Below, one piece after another: positions 35,772 through 47,163 of a stretch of 64,000 nucleotides of DNA (position 1 is the stretch's first letter; every line of letters begins with the position of its first letter). The stretch covers positions 1,426,001-1,490,000 of the forward strand of contig JBCAMK010000009.1 in NCBI GenBank assembly GCA_038503065.1, given 5' to 3'. The stretch is from Paragyromitra xinjiangensis (Eukaryota; Ascomycota; Pezizomycetes; Pezizales; Discinaceae). The notes beneath the pieces are model-generated. The model was not told where the DNA came from. It worked only from the letters and a program-made list of their open reading frames with translations, and made no database searches. The position numbers and the translations under genes were made by a program.

Positions 35772-37985
35772 TTACATGATTTGGTCCTGAGTGAGGGTAG
35801 GCGCCCCTTCCATGGCATCCTCATTGTTGCTGCTATAGTTATTGGTGTATTTCACGTACGAGAGGCCCAAAGGACGGCCGCCATATAGGTAACCAGAGAA
35901 CTTGGCTATAAAAATAGTTAGTAAAATCGAAGAAAAGACACCACTAAAAGTATGATGGGGTATGCATACAGATAGCTGTCTCAGCGTTTTCAGCGCTATC
36001 GAACTGAACAACACCAGTGCCCCTTGAACGTCCATTTGGCTCGTATTGGATCTCCGCACGCTCGACTTTCCCAATTGTGTTGAACAGCTCAACGAGATCA
36101 TCGTTACTAGTAGACCACGGAAGCTATTTGAGAGTAAGCACGCGCTGAAATAAAATAAAATAATGGGTGTCTTACGTTGCGGACGTAAATCGTAGAGCTG
36201 CGTTCTCCACCGCTCGTAGCATGGTCTGTAAAGTCGTTGGCGGGCACAGAAGCGAAATCGCCCGCTCCTGGTGTGGCAGCACCATTATAGCTACTGCCAC
36301 CAAAACCACCACCACGTCCTCCACCGTAGCCACCGCCAAACCCTCCTCCGCGACCCCCGAAGCCGCCACCACGACCCCCAAAGCCACCTCCGAAGCCACC
36401 GCGAGCACCAGGGAATCCGCCACGACCTCCAGGGAACCCACCACCAGAAGATCCAGCAAAACGATCCTCTCTGACTTCCAATTGGCGACCCTGCCACTCA
36501 TAGTTGTTAAATTGTTGAATAGCTTGGCGGGCGTCTTCTGGCGTCTCAAAAACTACTACTCCACTACCTTTAGGGCGACCATCAGGGCCGATGTGAACAT
36601 CGGCACGGACAACTGACCCTGTGCGAGCTGGGTCAGTTTATGAACACGTGAGCCCACAGTTGGACAAATTAATCATGTGAAGTGAACGTCTAAACGGGTA
36701 ATACTGACCAGCTTGACGGAATAAGTCTTTCAGATCTTGCCAGCCAACAGTATAAGGGAGCTAATTTCTGTTAGTCGAAATTGAGGCCCGTGTCTCGGAT
36801 TTACCATCTATGACTCACATTGGAGACGTAGATCTGGCGGCCACCGGCCCCAGGAATACCGCCTGGAGGACCGCCGCCAGGGGGGCCCTGGTATCCAACG
36901 GCATAACCACCAGGCCCACCAGGCCCACCATATGTAGGGCGAACGCTTTGTTGTCCGGTGAAACGGGGCTCCGCCTCACGGTCCTATAAAGGTTTGGTGG
37001 TCAACATTTAGTGTCCCTGTTATAACCGGGCTATCGTTTTTCAATGCAATTACCTCGCGAACGTAGACTAGTCTACCCATCAAATTTTGATTGCTGAGGG
37101 TGCTAACAGCAGTTTGAGCTTGATCCCTCGTGGCATATTCCACAATCCTATTAAGTTTGGTTAGTGCCAGCTCTTGATTGACGTCAAAGCGATAGAATGT
37201 CCACAACATACCCGCATCCCTACAATAACCCGCGGACGACCGTGCCCTTCCCCGTCAATCCACATCCGACAAGAAGCCCACAAAAGGAAATAAACCAAAT
37301 CATCCACTATCGTTCACAGTAGTTCCCACCTTTGACATTCCATTCGGGAGCAACAAGACATCGGCGAAGAGGACCTCTCCGGCTACGGACAGACATTGAA
37401 CTCGAGTCAGTAATAGTTATGACAGCAAGAAAGCAAGAGTGTAAGAAAACGAGATTGATAACGAAATCACTAAACACCAACAGACCCAATGCAAAAGATA
37501 TCTATGGTCGTTGATGTAAAGGTGATAACACGCAGGGAAACGATGAAAAGAGGATAAAAGAGGAGATCAAGTTCACCTTGTCGCATGAAGTCTTTCAGAT
37601 GATGCCACTTGACATCGTAGGAAAGGTTACCGACGTAAACACGGCGGTCTTGTTGAGAGCTGTCTCGGAGACTTTGCATCATGGCGTCTTTTGCAGCGGC
37701 GCGTTCTTCGTAGCTTCGACGGGGTCCACCGACTCCTCCACTCCCTGCGTATCCTGAGCCTGAATATCCTCCTGGGTGACCGCTTCCACTCATAGGCGAG
37801 CGAGAAGACCGCCTTCTGTAGTCGTCCCGGCTTCGAGATCTGCTTCGAGGTGAGTACGATCTACGACGTTGGCGAGGACTGCGAGGTGACCTTGCACGAT
37901 CACGATGGTCTGGCGAACGACGACGCGGAGAGCGAGATCTATCGCGCTGCTGTTGTGGTGCCGATGAGGGGTGGTCCATCAGCAT
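35772..37985 (-). CDS. GBP2: SR-type RNA-binding protein, Gbp2/Hrb1-like, three RRMs
   Basis: Nine exons (37985..37577, 37382..37330, 37219..37212, 37147..37054, 36983..36819, 36760..36709, 36618..36176, 36123..35970, 35905..35772) give about 503 residues. The N-terminus is RS-rich (RSRSPRRRSP, SPRSRSRSRDD). RRM1 starts RRVYVGNLSYDVKW (about 115), RRM2 RQIYVSNLPYTVGW (about 237), RRM3 STIYVRNLPWSTSN (about 402). A Gly/Arg/Phe-rich linker (GGFGGRGGG) lies before RRM3. Yeast Gbp2 and Hrb1 ride on spliced mRNA through THO/TREX, check its quality and shuttle from nucleus to cytoplasm. Exon 3 is an 8-nt microexon (GGATGCGG) that completes the RRM1 motif SKGCGIVEY. Two starts (MLM and MDH) are possible; I use the first. 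Confidence 0.9.
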
Positions 37986-38308
37986 GATGTACCTAAAAGG
38001 AAGAACGTCCAGACAGGAAAAGGGCAGAGAGATGTTAGGGGGGTGGGGAGGGGAATGGCGTGTGGTGCGGGAAGACAGACGGAGGGCGCGCCAGTCAGAA
38101 GGATGTGAGCGGCTGCGACCTTCCCACAGCGGACGTAACTGCAACTCGACGGGTGGGGGGGGGAGGAGACAGGGAAATCACAGGGATAGTGACGAGGGGG
38201 GCAGAACGGTCGGCAGTGGCAGAATTATTTTTGCTTCTTTTGGTTTTGCTCTTTCCTTTTCCCAACCATCACTCATCCCACGGAAACAGGGAGAAGAAAC
38301 AGAAGGGA

Positions 38309-38325
38309 AACAAAACAAACAAAAC

Positions 38326-38357
<32 letters not shown>
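38309..38357. repeat. (AAAAC)n-like microsatellite
   Basis: Imperfect AAAAC/AAAC repeats for about 49 bases, upstream of GBP2. Confidence 0.8.
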
Positions 38358-38514
38358 TTATGCTGCCACTTTAGTTCGGCAGCAGCAACTGTCTCCCAAA
38401 CTAGTAGACTATGGGCGAGCAGCAGCAGCGGTGGGGGGCAGAGAACACTAACGACCGGGAAATGTACGGACACACAGCCAACGCGCAGCAACAACAAGGC
38501 AAGGGGTACTTTAT

Positions 38515-38546
38515 GGGGGGGGGGGGAATTGGGGCGGGGGGGGGGG
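38515..38546 (+). other. Guanine runs, possible G-quadruplex
   Basis: Runs of 12, 4 and 11 guanines separated by AATT and C. This fits the simple rule for quadruplex formation on the plus strand. It lies about 530 bases upstream of the GBP2 start; in a GBP2 leader RNA it would read as C runs. Confidence 0.6.
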
Positions 38547-40774
38547 TTAAAAAGAGATACAGAGAACCGATATGTACGTACATGTCTGTATTCACCTGTT
38601 CGTTGACCGTCTAGTGGTCCAGGGCGGTAAGAATCACTCTCTGTGAGGAAATATGTATATGTTAGCCTGAACAAACGTTGGAGTGTGCAGAAGCCTTGAT
38701 TGGGCGGGATTCAATCGGAGAGGGGAGCAGACCCATCGGTGCTCTCCTTTTTATACAACAAGGTTAGGTGGGAGAAGTATCTTTTTCTCACAAGTCAGTC
38801 CTTATAGGGGGGGTGATCGGGCGTGCAGTGTGTTTTCTGGCGGTCGAGGGGGAAAAGTTTGGAGCGATTGGGGGAAAAAGGTGTGATAGAAACAAACCAG
38901 GGGGCTGGATGATTTTTGGTCACTTTGGAAGGGGTGCTGGGTTGTTGGTGCTGAACCTCACTTCCGGTTGTCTGGCAGCTCCTGCGGATAGAAGGGAAAA
39001 AAAAGAGGAGGGTAAAGATGGAGCCTTGTCGTGTTATCGCGCGGGCGGAGGCAACAGGACAAATATCAATTGCGAGCAGCCGTAGCGACCGCAACAAGTG
39101 TCAACAACACCAAAATGGACAACGCGTGTTCACTGCAAAACTGTCAGGGACGTCTGGTGGGAATCATATAGCCCAAAGTCGAATTGGGGAAAGTGCTGGG
39201 CAAGGCGTGGGGGTCCTGCTTCTCTAACATTCTCTCGTTTATTTTCTCTTGCCAAAAAAATACATCTTGGAGTTTCTTTTTGGCTACGCCCTTTTTCCTT
39301 TTTCCTCCGGACTTCCGAGTTGTGGATTTATTGGCGAGAATTGGGCAAACTGTAGCGGGCAAACGAAAAAAGCCAACCGAGGGACGACATGGTTACAGCC
39401 GGGGAAAAAAATAAATAAATAGATAATACCTGAGTGGTTGCTGGAATTTGGCAAATTCTCATAACTGGGGGCCTTGTTTTGCTAGCGGTTTGGGTAGATG
39501 AGCTTTTGGGATTTCGAAGTAATGCAGCGTGCAAGAGGGGGGTGAGCGGCACTCTCCTCATCACTTCCTTATTGCCAGGCTGCGGCGGCAACAGGCGAAG
39601 AAAGCTACAGTACAGACCACACGATCACATTCCATACGGACCAATCGTCCCCGGCCAAACGAGAAGAGCGACGGATATCGCTTGATACGGAAATCTCACC
39701 ATCCTGTCCTCGGAAACAGGGCCGAGTACAGTGGTTTCGAGCAACAGATCGAGACCAGTAAGGACTGATGCGGGTTTTTATCTACCGGAGACGAAATTGA
39801 TCGCTTGATTGAAATTCTGCGGGCCAGCAAAAGCAGTTGCCGTTGGTTTTTGAAAGGACACGCTCAGGAAGTCTATGACATTTATATGAAGGTCTGCACT
39901 CGCACGTGTTATGTGAGGATATGGGAGCAAACCGAAGCGAGGAATATGCTCACAAAACAGGCGAGTGCAGGAGTAGATATCCACAACGGTTGTCGTACGA
40001 CATGAGGAAACGGGGGAGCGGAGGGGGACTGATGCTGCACGCCATGCGCCATTGCGCACAGAGGAGTCTGCATTTGTCGTCGATCCACCTGGTAACAAAG
40101 TTCCGAAGCCAAAATAAAGGACATCCTAATGACGCATAGCTCGCATCACGCAAGAGTTTGGAGCCTTTCCCCGGCTCATTTGCACGGTGCACGAGGGAGG
40201 TCCTAATATAAGTTGTTGTGTCCACCGGGGAGAGGATTATGGTCAATTTCTCGTAACTCTTGAGCTACATCTCCCAATAGCCATTCCTCCAAATCCCTAT
40301 CCAATTCTGGCTGGTGGTATGAATTCAATCGTGCGCGATGCTGGTACTAACGGCCGGATTACATGAAGTGACGTTGGTTGCATTCTGTACTGACATGGCT
40401 CTACTAACTTACGAGTTTCTATTTGTTGGCTCCAACTGCCGGCCATTGAATAAAACCACATATGTATGTGTCCAGCTATCACTTTGTAGGATTCAGTATA
40501 ATTTACAGTGATTCTTTGCCAAATGTGAGCCATTGACTATCTCTTATGTAACTTCAGCTTGGGCGTTGCTTTACCGCGGGTTTTCATGAGGGTTGATATG
40601 CCGTCACTCATGCGTGAGGCTCAACTGGTAAGAAAAAGAAAAGAAAAACAGAGGTTCGGTGTGGTGCCCGACTGACTACAGCCTGTTCCAGAGATAACGA
40701 TAGCGCTTTTATCAACCTTCAGCATAATTTGCCTCCAACACTCCGCGGCCAGAGGGAACGCGAAAAAAAACACG

Positions 40775-41713
40775 ATGATTGCCATGCTTCGAGCAGTACC
40801 GCTCAAAGCTGCCATTGCCTCCAATGCCATCTCGATATCCGCGTTTTGCTTCCCAGTCTATCGTCGCTACCACTCCTACCAGCATCCATCGCCCGCCTCC
40901 ACATTCACCCCAACTGAATCTGAAATCCTCTCTGCGGCTCTTCGTCATGTCCCATCACAGGGCTTCTCGGCTACAGCCCTGTCTCTCGGTGCCCGTGATG
41001 TCGGATATCTCGATATCTCGGTTAATTTGTTTCCCCGCGGCGTGTTCGATCTCATAAACTATCATCTCGTTACTGAACGCCTACGATTGAAGCAAAAGAT
41101 AGATTTGAAGGAGCTCGAGAAACATGGTAGTACAGAGAAGCTCAGCACTCCAGCTATGATTCGCACGCTCTGCATGGAGCGGCTTAAAGCGAATTCCCCG
41201 ATCATTCATAGATGGCAAGAGGTGCGTCTCCCATTCGCAGACACCAGCCTGTATATACAGACTGGTTTGATGATAACCCGTGTGGGTTTAATTTAATTTT
41301 TGAAAAGGCTTTGGGTATCATGTCACTAGGAGAGAATATCCCCGCGTCTGTATCAGAGCTGGCGAAATTGTCGGACGAAATGTGGTTTCTTGCCGGGGAT
41401 GGCAGCTATGATACCAACTGGTACACCAAGCGGGTGATGCTCTCTGGTGTTTATGCCAGCACTGGTGAGCCCACGATTACCTAAGCTTCGCTTTTACAGG
41501 TGCTATAATCTAATACTAACTTCTCCGCTTGTAGAAATCTTTATGACACAAGACAAATCTGCAGATTTTAACGAAACTTGGAAATTCCTTGATCGACGGC
41601 TCGATGATGTGAAATCGCTAGGAAACACTGTTTCTGAAATCACGACATGGCTCGATTTCACGGCTCACGCATTCTCAAACGTCCTCCGGTCGAAAAATGT
41701 CCGTCTGCTATAA
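40775..41713 (+). CDS. COQ9: Ubiquinone biosynthesis protein COQ9
   Basis: Three exons (40775..41221, 41308..41464, 41535..41713) give about 260 residues. The N-terminal 35 residues are rich in Arg, Ala and Ser and lack acids, as in a mitochondrial presequence. The body starts ESEILSAALRHVPSQGFS, then SLGARDVGYLDIS and LFPRGVFDLINYHL. This is the lipid-binding, TetR-like fold of COQ9, which presents intermediates to COQ7 in the coenzyme Q complex on the inner membrane. The second exon carries SVSELAKLSDEMWFLAGD, a surface patch conserved in the family. The third includes MTQDKSADFNETWKFLDRRL. The first intron ends at an AAAAG acceptor, which is unusual but gives the only good join (WQE to ALGIM). 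Confidence 0.9.
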
Positions 41714-43570
41714 ATAAATTCGCGGATAATCTGCTTCTGTTTTGCGAGCAATATCTCATCCCAAATATACCGTTTATACTGCTTTCCTTTCATATGTGAC
41801 GTTGGTGATAGTAACTATAGGAGCTGGCGGCAGTTGGGCTCTTGAAGTTTCTTTTAAGAAGTCTGAGACCAATAGCCAGCGTTTGATGTTGACTCATAAA
41901 TATTCGTCAATATCCATGTACCTATATTATTGTGATTTATGCGGAGAAACCAGTTTTTGTGTTACCTTTGTGTGTAAACCACGTGTTCCTGTGGGCCCCG
42001 CAATAATCGCTACTTCCCCACATCAATGGCAAACGATGAGGGTTATGATACTCATGCTACTAGAATTAAAGCCACGTGATCGAGGTATATTATCAAATTA
42101 GCTCTATGGATATCACGTGACTTTTATGTGAACCCGAGTGAGAACCTATGAATGTACACCAAACTTCAGCACTTCACCCACGGCCTTATTGGAGGGTGGT
42201 ATGAAATCACTTATCTATTCCAATTTTTGGTTCGATTATCACAATATGAGTTATCCTCAGACTATTTCTGCTTGCTTATTTTGGCCCTCGTGAAAAACCA
42301 AGGCATGCAGAGTGGGGGTTTGCCATCGTGTATTTTTTACAACAAAACTTGGATAATCGAATGTGCATGTATTAACAGAAACTGCTTGGAGTGTGTTTGT
42401 CATACCTCGGGCTTCTCGGTCGACGTGTTATGCTGTGCGATACTCACTCGGGGCAGGCATGAAACTCAAATCTCGAAACTGATCTACAGGTAGACCAAGC
42501 TAGCCTAGATTGGAAAACGTTATTAGCAAAAGCCCTTCCTGTCTACTCCGAGTACCTAGCATAGGGTTTGGTCTCTGATCTTCAGTCTGATCTTCAGGAA
42601 CTGTGGGAATCATGGTGCCTAGAAGGCAAAATTCCTGTAAATGATATCCTTGGATGACATCAATTATCTAAACATCGATTATCTCAAGGCTCCAGCTCGT
42701 TACTGATTATCATCGAATTTCTAGATAATCTCATCTTAAAACTACAGATAGCTCTTCTAGGCTTTCGTGGAGACGGCAAGTTCAGGGGTCACAGTGCTTA
42801 GGATACTGGTGGCGAGGACCCACGTATCCTATCTCTCCCAAGGCGCCCTTTGCTGTCCTTTCGGGCCTGATCCGGCCGGCCGTATAAATAATTTCACGAT
42901 GACATGCTCGCCTTGAAAGAACCCAGCGACGAGCGTCACCCGCCGCTATCATAGGAAATGGCTACCATGATTCTAGGGAAGAAACTTCCCAAGATGCAGT
43001 TGAAAAAGATCATGTGGGAGCCCGCGGCTGTGGCAGTGGTAGGAGCGTCAGATTCTAGGGAAGCCGATTTTCTCTAACCTTGATTTCCCATTGCATTGCA
43101 TGCAAACCTTGGACTTTCACTGTTACAGTCACACCCAGCCACTCGACGAAACTGGGCATTTGATGAACAGAGGCCGTCGCTTAAGAGGCTTTCATAATTC
43201 TCTCGAATTTTTGCAAAAATTCTGAATATATGATGGCCCGAAATATTGTACAAATGAAATTTGTTGCTAGCTAGGCTCAGGCCCCGCTGTTTCCTGACGG
43301 GGCTCGTAGTTTTTTGAAACGCCTAGTTTCGTCGAATGGCCAGGAGTGACTGTACCTTTCCCGGTAACGACCTGGTCGGGCCTTGTGTTGCGGTCTGGCC
43401 TTGCCAAGACCCAACTGTTTATGCAAGCACAAGGATCTACCACATTGAAGTTGTCTCATGGTGATGTCACAGCTCGTCACTCGTATAAACAAACCAAGGC
43501 CTATGTCTATTTACCGGCAACACTTCGAGATACGCAGACGTCATGCTATTACGGTGGGATGGGCTTGGTG
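41714..43570. other. Intergenic, no gene seen
   Basis: An open frame at 42152-42493 lacks motifs. The sequence near 42500-43100 is of mixed composition without clear repeats. The last part is the HSP12-like promoter. Confidence 0.5.
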
Positions 43571-43589
43571 AGGGGAGTGTATATATAAA
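43571..43589 (+). promoter_or_regulatory. STRE-like AGGGG and TATA box of the HSP12-like gene
   Basis: AGGGG (43571-43575), the core stress-response element bound by Msn2/4-type factors, lies directly before TATATAAA (43582-43589), 118 bases upstream of the start codon. This spacing suits a strongly inducible promoter. Binding is inferred. Confidence 0.6.
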
Positions 43590-43706
43590 GAGCCTTTTCT
43601 GCTTCGGAAATGTTTTTCATCACTATCAAAGCATTCACATCTACACAAGCAAACACAAAATTTACAACCCACTTTAGAAATCCACTACTAAACCAAATAA
43701 ATCAAC

Positions 43707-44120
43707 ATGTCTGACCTCGGCCGCAAGGATTTCTCTACCAAAGCTAAGGAGGAGATCGTGAGTCGACTTTCTTATCTTTTTTAGATTACTATTTAAGCAC
43801 TGACAATTACTGGATCAGACCCCCGACAACTCTAAGTCTGGCTATCAGAAGGTCAAAGAGGGCGTCACTGACACCACTGATCGTAAGTTCAGGAATATTC
43901 CGGGTTAAGAACAAACTAATACAATTTTAGGTGCCGCATCCGCTGCCAACCCTGACCAGAACAAGTCCGGAACCCAAGAGACTTTTGACAAGACTCGCCG
44001 TGAAAAAGATGCTCACTCCGAAGGCCCTATCGATAAGGTTAGTTGGATTTTGTCCTAATCTCTTTTTCAACTGGGCTAATAATTGCATAGGTCAAGGATA
44101 CTCTCGGCCTGAACAACTAA
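43707..44120 (+). CDS. HSP12: Hsp9/Hsp12-type small stress protein
   Basis: Four exons (43707..43757, 43819..43882, 43931..44037, 44091..44120) give 83 residues. The start MSDLGRKDFSTKAKEEITPD and the later QKVKEGVTDTTDR are the signature of the Hsp9/Hsp12 (WH11) family. The protein has no Cys or Trp, is very hydrophilic, and ends KVKDTLGLNN. In yeast, Hsp12 is soluble and disordered, folds into amphipathic helices on membranes and stabilises them under heat, osmotic or stationary-phase stress. The final coding exon has only nine residues plus stop. The promoter has an AGGGG element and a TATA box. Confidence 0.93.
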
Positions 44121-45345
44121 GTCGACTGATGAGGGATAAAACCCTGCGGCATCAATTTGTGTCTGTAGCGAGTTTATGGGAAGCGTATCTGTAATGAATA
44201 CCATGATTATGCAGCTTAGTTTTTTGCATCTAAACTGGAAGTTCTTTCCCCTTGTTAGATAACTGAGTGATACCTTGTGATTAAATCGGAATATGATAAA
44301 TCCAGTAGTCCAGATCATTGTGCTAAAAACCTCACGCACCAAGCCTGTGGCCATGTGACGCGTTAATAACACCAACTAAATGATCTAAAAATCCCTAGCT
44401 AAGTCCAAGTCTAGAGCATCATCTATGGGTAAAAGTCGTGTGCTTTGGGCTTAGGAGCAAAAAAAAGAACACGAGTAAAAAACTCCGGAAGTAAAAGCCA
44501 CCAATTTCGACGAAATTCCCCTAGGGGAGATATCAAAAGTGTTCTTTTACTAACCAAAGTCCCTTAGATGCCAAGATTGAAGCTAAGAAATACGTGATGT
44601 TCTCTTATCTAGCATCGTATCTAGAGTTACGACTAGCTTTACCCCCGGGGGACGATCCCCTACACTAACAAGTATGAAGTTTAAAAAAATCCCTATCATC
44701 GCATATGAATTGTGCGCTTAAAGCAGGGTCATTGGTGGAGCCCTGGAAACTGGGGCTAATTTAAATCAATTTAATTAGGGAAATACGAGATCCCGCCCAA
44801 CTCATATGGGAAGCAAAAATGTCCTTCTATAGAAGGAATAATATAGGAAAATATGAGTTCAGTACCTGGGATCCCCAAATGGTCACTCACTGCAGTGCCA
44901 GCCATCGACGGTGCCCGAATTATGGAAAAGCCTACGAGTCATTGTCGAAACGGCCCTCGATATAGTCCTGTTAGGATACCGTGATGCTCTCGGGGCATAT
45001 CACAAGCACCTTGTCTGGAGGCCAAAGATACGCAAACTTTCGCGCATGGGCAATACCCAAGAATAAGTGTATAAAATAAGTAATTAGGTAAACTGATAAT
45101 CCCGTGGGAGACCACTGGCCAGTTTCTGTCTAGTAACACCCTAGTTGTAGCGTTTCTTCAAGCGGTATCACCATGTCTGCCTAGGCGCAACTGCTAACAT
45201 ATATCCTAGGTGTTTTTTGGGCTAGCAATGGATATATTGTTCAATCTATATTAGAGATGGGAGCAAGAATTCTCCTGGAAAAGATTCCCTGTAAATTTTT
45301 GTTTATCTGGCCGCCATATCGCTTGCCCGCAGTTTCGAAGGTATT
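44121..45345. other. Intergenic between HSP12-like gene and CTP1
   Basis: Convergent 3' flanks. No coding frame supported. It holds the nested palindrome listed at 44799-44859. Confidence 0.5.
44799..44859. repeat. Nested co-centred palindrome
   Basis: A perfect 16-base palindrome TCCTTCTATAGAAGGA (44822-44837) lies at the centre of a wider pair of inverted 9-mers, AACTCATAT (44799-44807) and ATATGAGTT (44851-44859). Both share the same centre within one base. Confidence 0.8.
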
Positions 45346-46889
45346 CTATATGTAGATCCTCTTCGGATCAACTACGTCGAATAACTCCATCGTCTTTTCG
45401 TACATTGTAAACACTAGGCCGCCGCTGATCTATAAATACCCAGTATATTAGTGCACTGTTTTTCTCTCATAGATCACTCTGTATCAAAGGACCGTTGTTG
45501 TACCATGAGTCTAGTAAGCCGTGGTAAAGCACCTGCCCAGAAAGCACGAATTCCTTCTTCAGTGGCTATCCTGTAGGCACAGTGAAAAGTATTTCTATAC
45601 TCTACACGTGCTTCTATCGATTGCATCCTTTATAATAGGTGGGGTCTTTAGTAACGTTCTAGGTGGTAGATTTAAGGCGCAAGAGAAAGAAGGAGAGGAA
45701 TACCTAGTTTTGACCACATCCAAAGGTTGTGTGCAGTACCTATAAGATGTAGCATTAGTCCCACATACTTCCCGGAGCTCCGAATGGGACATACACAGTA
45801 ATCAACCCTGCCGTGGCTCCAATACCAAACGTTGCCGCTGGTCCTAGCTTCTCGCCTGGGGTCACGTAACTCTGTGCAATCTGCTTTAGAGAAGTATAAG
45901 ACCCAAATCTAGTCGCCGAGTTTGCAGCCTGTCTGGCAGTTGTTGGGATAAGACCTTGGAAGAAACCTCGGTAACCCTTTTCACGGAAAATCACCCCGGA
46001 GCCATGAAGAAACCCGCGCATACTGTGGGATTATGAGAGAGCTGGTATGGCTGTGGGCGTGGGAGGGGACTGACCGTGGGTTACCTGACTTACGGTCGTC
46101 TATTCTGTAATGCATCTTAGCATCCACGTCTCTTACCCGCAGGATAACATTATAGCATTGAGGGAGAATTTTAGGCGCACAATTGTGTCTTGATGCTTTC
46201 AAATGGAGTGACCGCGATTAGTGATTCTGTAGCACCGGCTCCTAGGCCAGCAAGAACTGTCCGCGGACCACTAATGTTCCCGTCCTCGTCCTGGAGGGCA
46301 TGCTTAAAAGCATCGAACGACCAAAATCCTGGCGTTCCTTAAGCTAAACTTAAACCAAAATTGGGGGGAATTAAACGTACGGACACCCGCCTTGACCGAG
46401 TTACCAATCACGGCTGTTGTGCACCCAGCATACCACTCTTTTCCAAACTTTGGCCTGATTTAAAGCGTCAATTTCAACATTATTACAGGAGCCGGAAAAC
46501 TGTGGTTTTTTTTACCAAGGTAATTTCTGGCCGTCGGGTAAACGCCGATTTAGCTGTGATCGAGTCTTTGCAAATTCAGCGGGATAGGTGATTGCTAGAA
46601 TTCGTAAAAAAAAAAGGTATTAGTGGGTTGAACTTCAGGCGCAATACAGTATGGAACAACCCACCAATCTCCGTCGCACCCGCGAAGGCTATTTTTTCCC
46701 TCAGATGGCTATATCAGCGTGTGAAAATTCCGAGAACGGTGCGTGAGTGAGAATCACCTCCTGCGACCAGAGATCGAGCAACACTAGGCTTTTGGGTTTT
46801 GTCAATTGAAACATCAAAACACTACCATTAAGCTAGGAATTCGGTTTAGAAAGCGTACGTACCTTCTCTTTTTTTCTGTTCGTAGACAT
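45346..46889 (-). CDS. CTP1: Mitochondrial citrate (tricarboxylate) carrier
   Basis: Eleven exons (46889..46863, 46788..46758, 46688..46665, 46594..46516, 46454..46381, 46328..46181, 46104..46075, 46022..45795, 45739..45704, 45627..45504, 45429..45346) join in phase into about 294 residues, the family size. The three carrier signatures are YPAEFAKTR, TPFESIKTQ and QPLDVVKTR, one per repeat, with six membrane spans implied. The sequence TTARQAANSATRFGSYTSLKQ is typical of the citrate carrier Ctp1, which exchanges mitochondrial citrate for malate across the inner membrane and feeds cytosolic acetyl-CoA. Read unspliced, the gene seems broken, because four exons are 24-36 nt. The C-terminus ISGGLVFTMYEKTMEL comes from the last exon. 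It is divergent from PRE2. Confidence 0.9.
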
Positions 46890-47163
46890 CTTGCTAGAAC
46901 TACACGAAAAAGAGGCCGTGTTCGCGGGGGTTCAAACGAGTGACAGGACCGAAAAATGAGGCTGATAGGCGAGGGGATCGTCCTATTATGTGGGCTTGGC
47001 GCAGCAGCGTTGGTGGGACGCCAATAGCTACATACGTACATGTACCTATCTCCGCTATTGAACAAACCTCCCCTCCATAGCTACCTATCGTATACATCAA
47101 ATCTTTATCCATCATCCTCCGTCCATCATCTGTTCGTTTTGGAATCGTCAGCTCTTCCTTGCC
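46890..47163. promoter_or_regulatory. Shared CTP1/PRE2 promoter
   Basis: Only 274 bases separate the start codons. A palindromic ACGTACATGTAC-type word lies at about 47034-47045, and runs of CATC and CCATC follow before PRE2. I see no copy of the yeast Rpn4 element GGTGGCAAA. Confidence 0.55.

Larger units (their letters stand above)
37986..40774. other. Long GBP2 upstream region / intergenic
   Basis: A G-rich plus strand with runs at about 38152 and 38515-38546, an A/C-rich microsatellite at 38309-38357, and purine-rich tracts. Many overlapping open frames on both strands result from this skewed composition; none has family motifs or splice structure. It probably holds the GBP2 promoter and leader, then the COQ9 promoter. 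Confidence 0.5.

Noticed and set aside
36167..36616. Plus-strand frames opposite the Gbp2-like Gly-rich linker
   Set aside because: Thr/Ala/Ser and His-rich shadows of GGN codons on the real minus-strand gene.
45595..46021. CTP1 looked like a frameshifted pseudogene
   Set aside because: An intron at 45794-45740 (GTATGT..TATAG) and ten in all restore a continuous 294-residue carrier with all three signatures.
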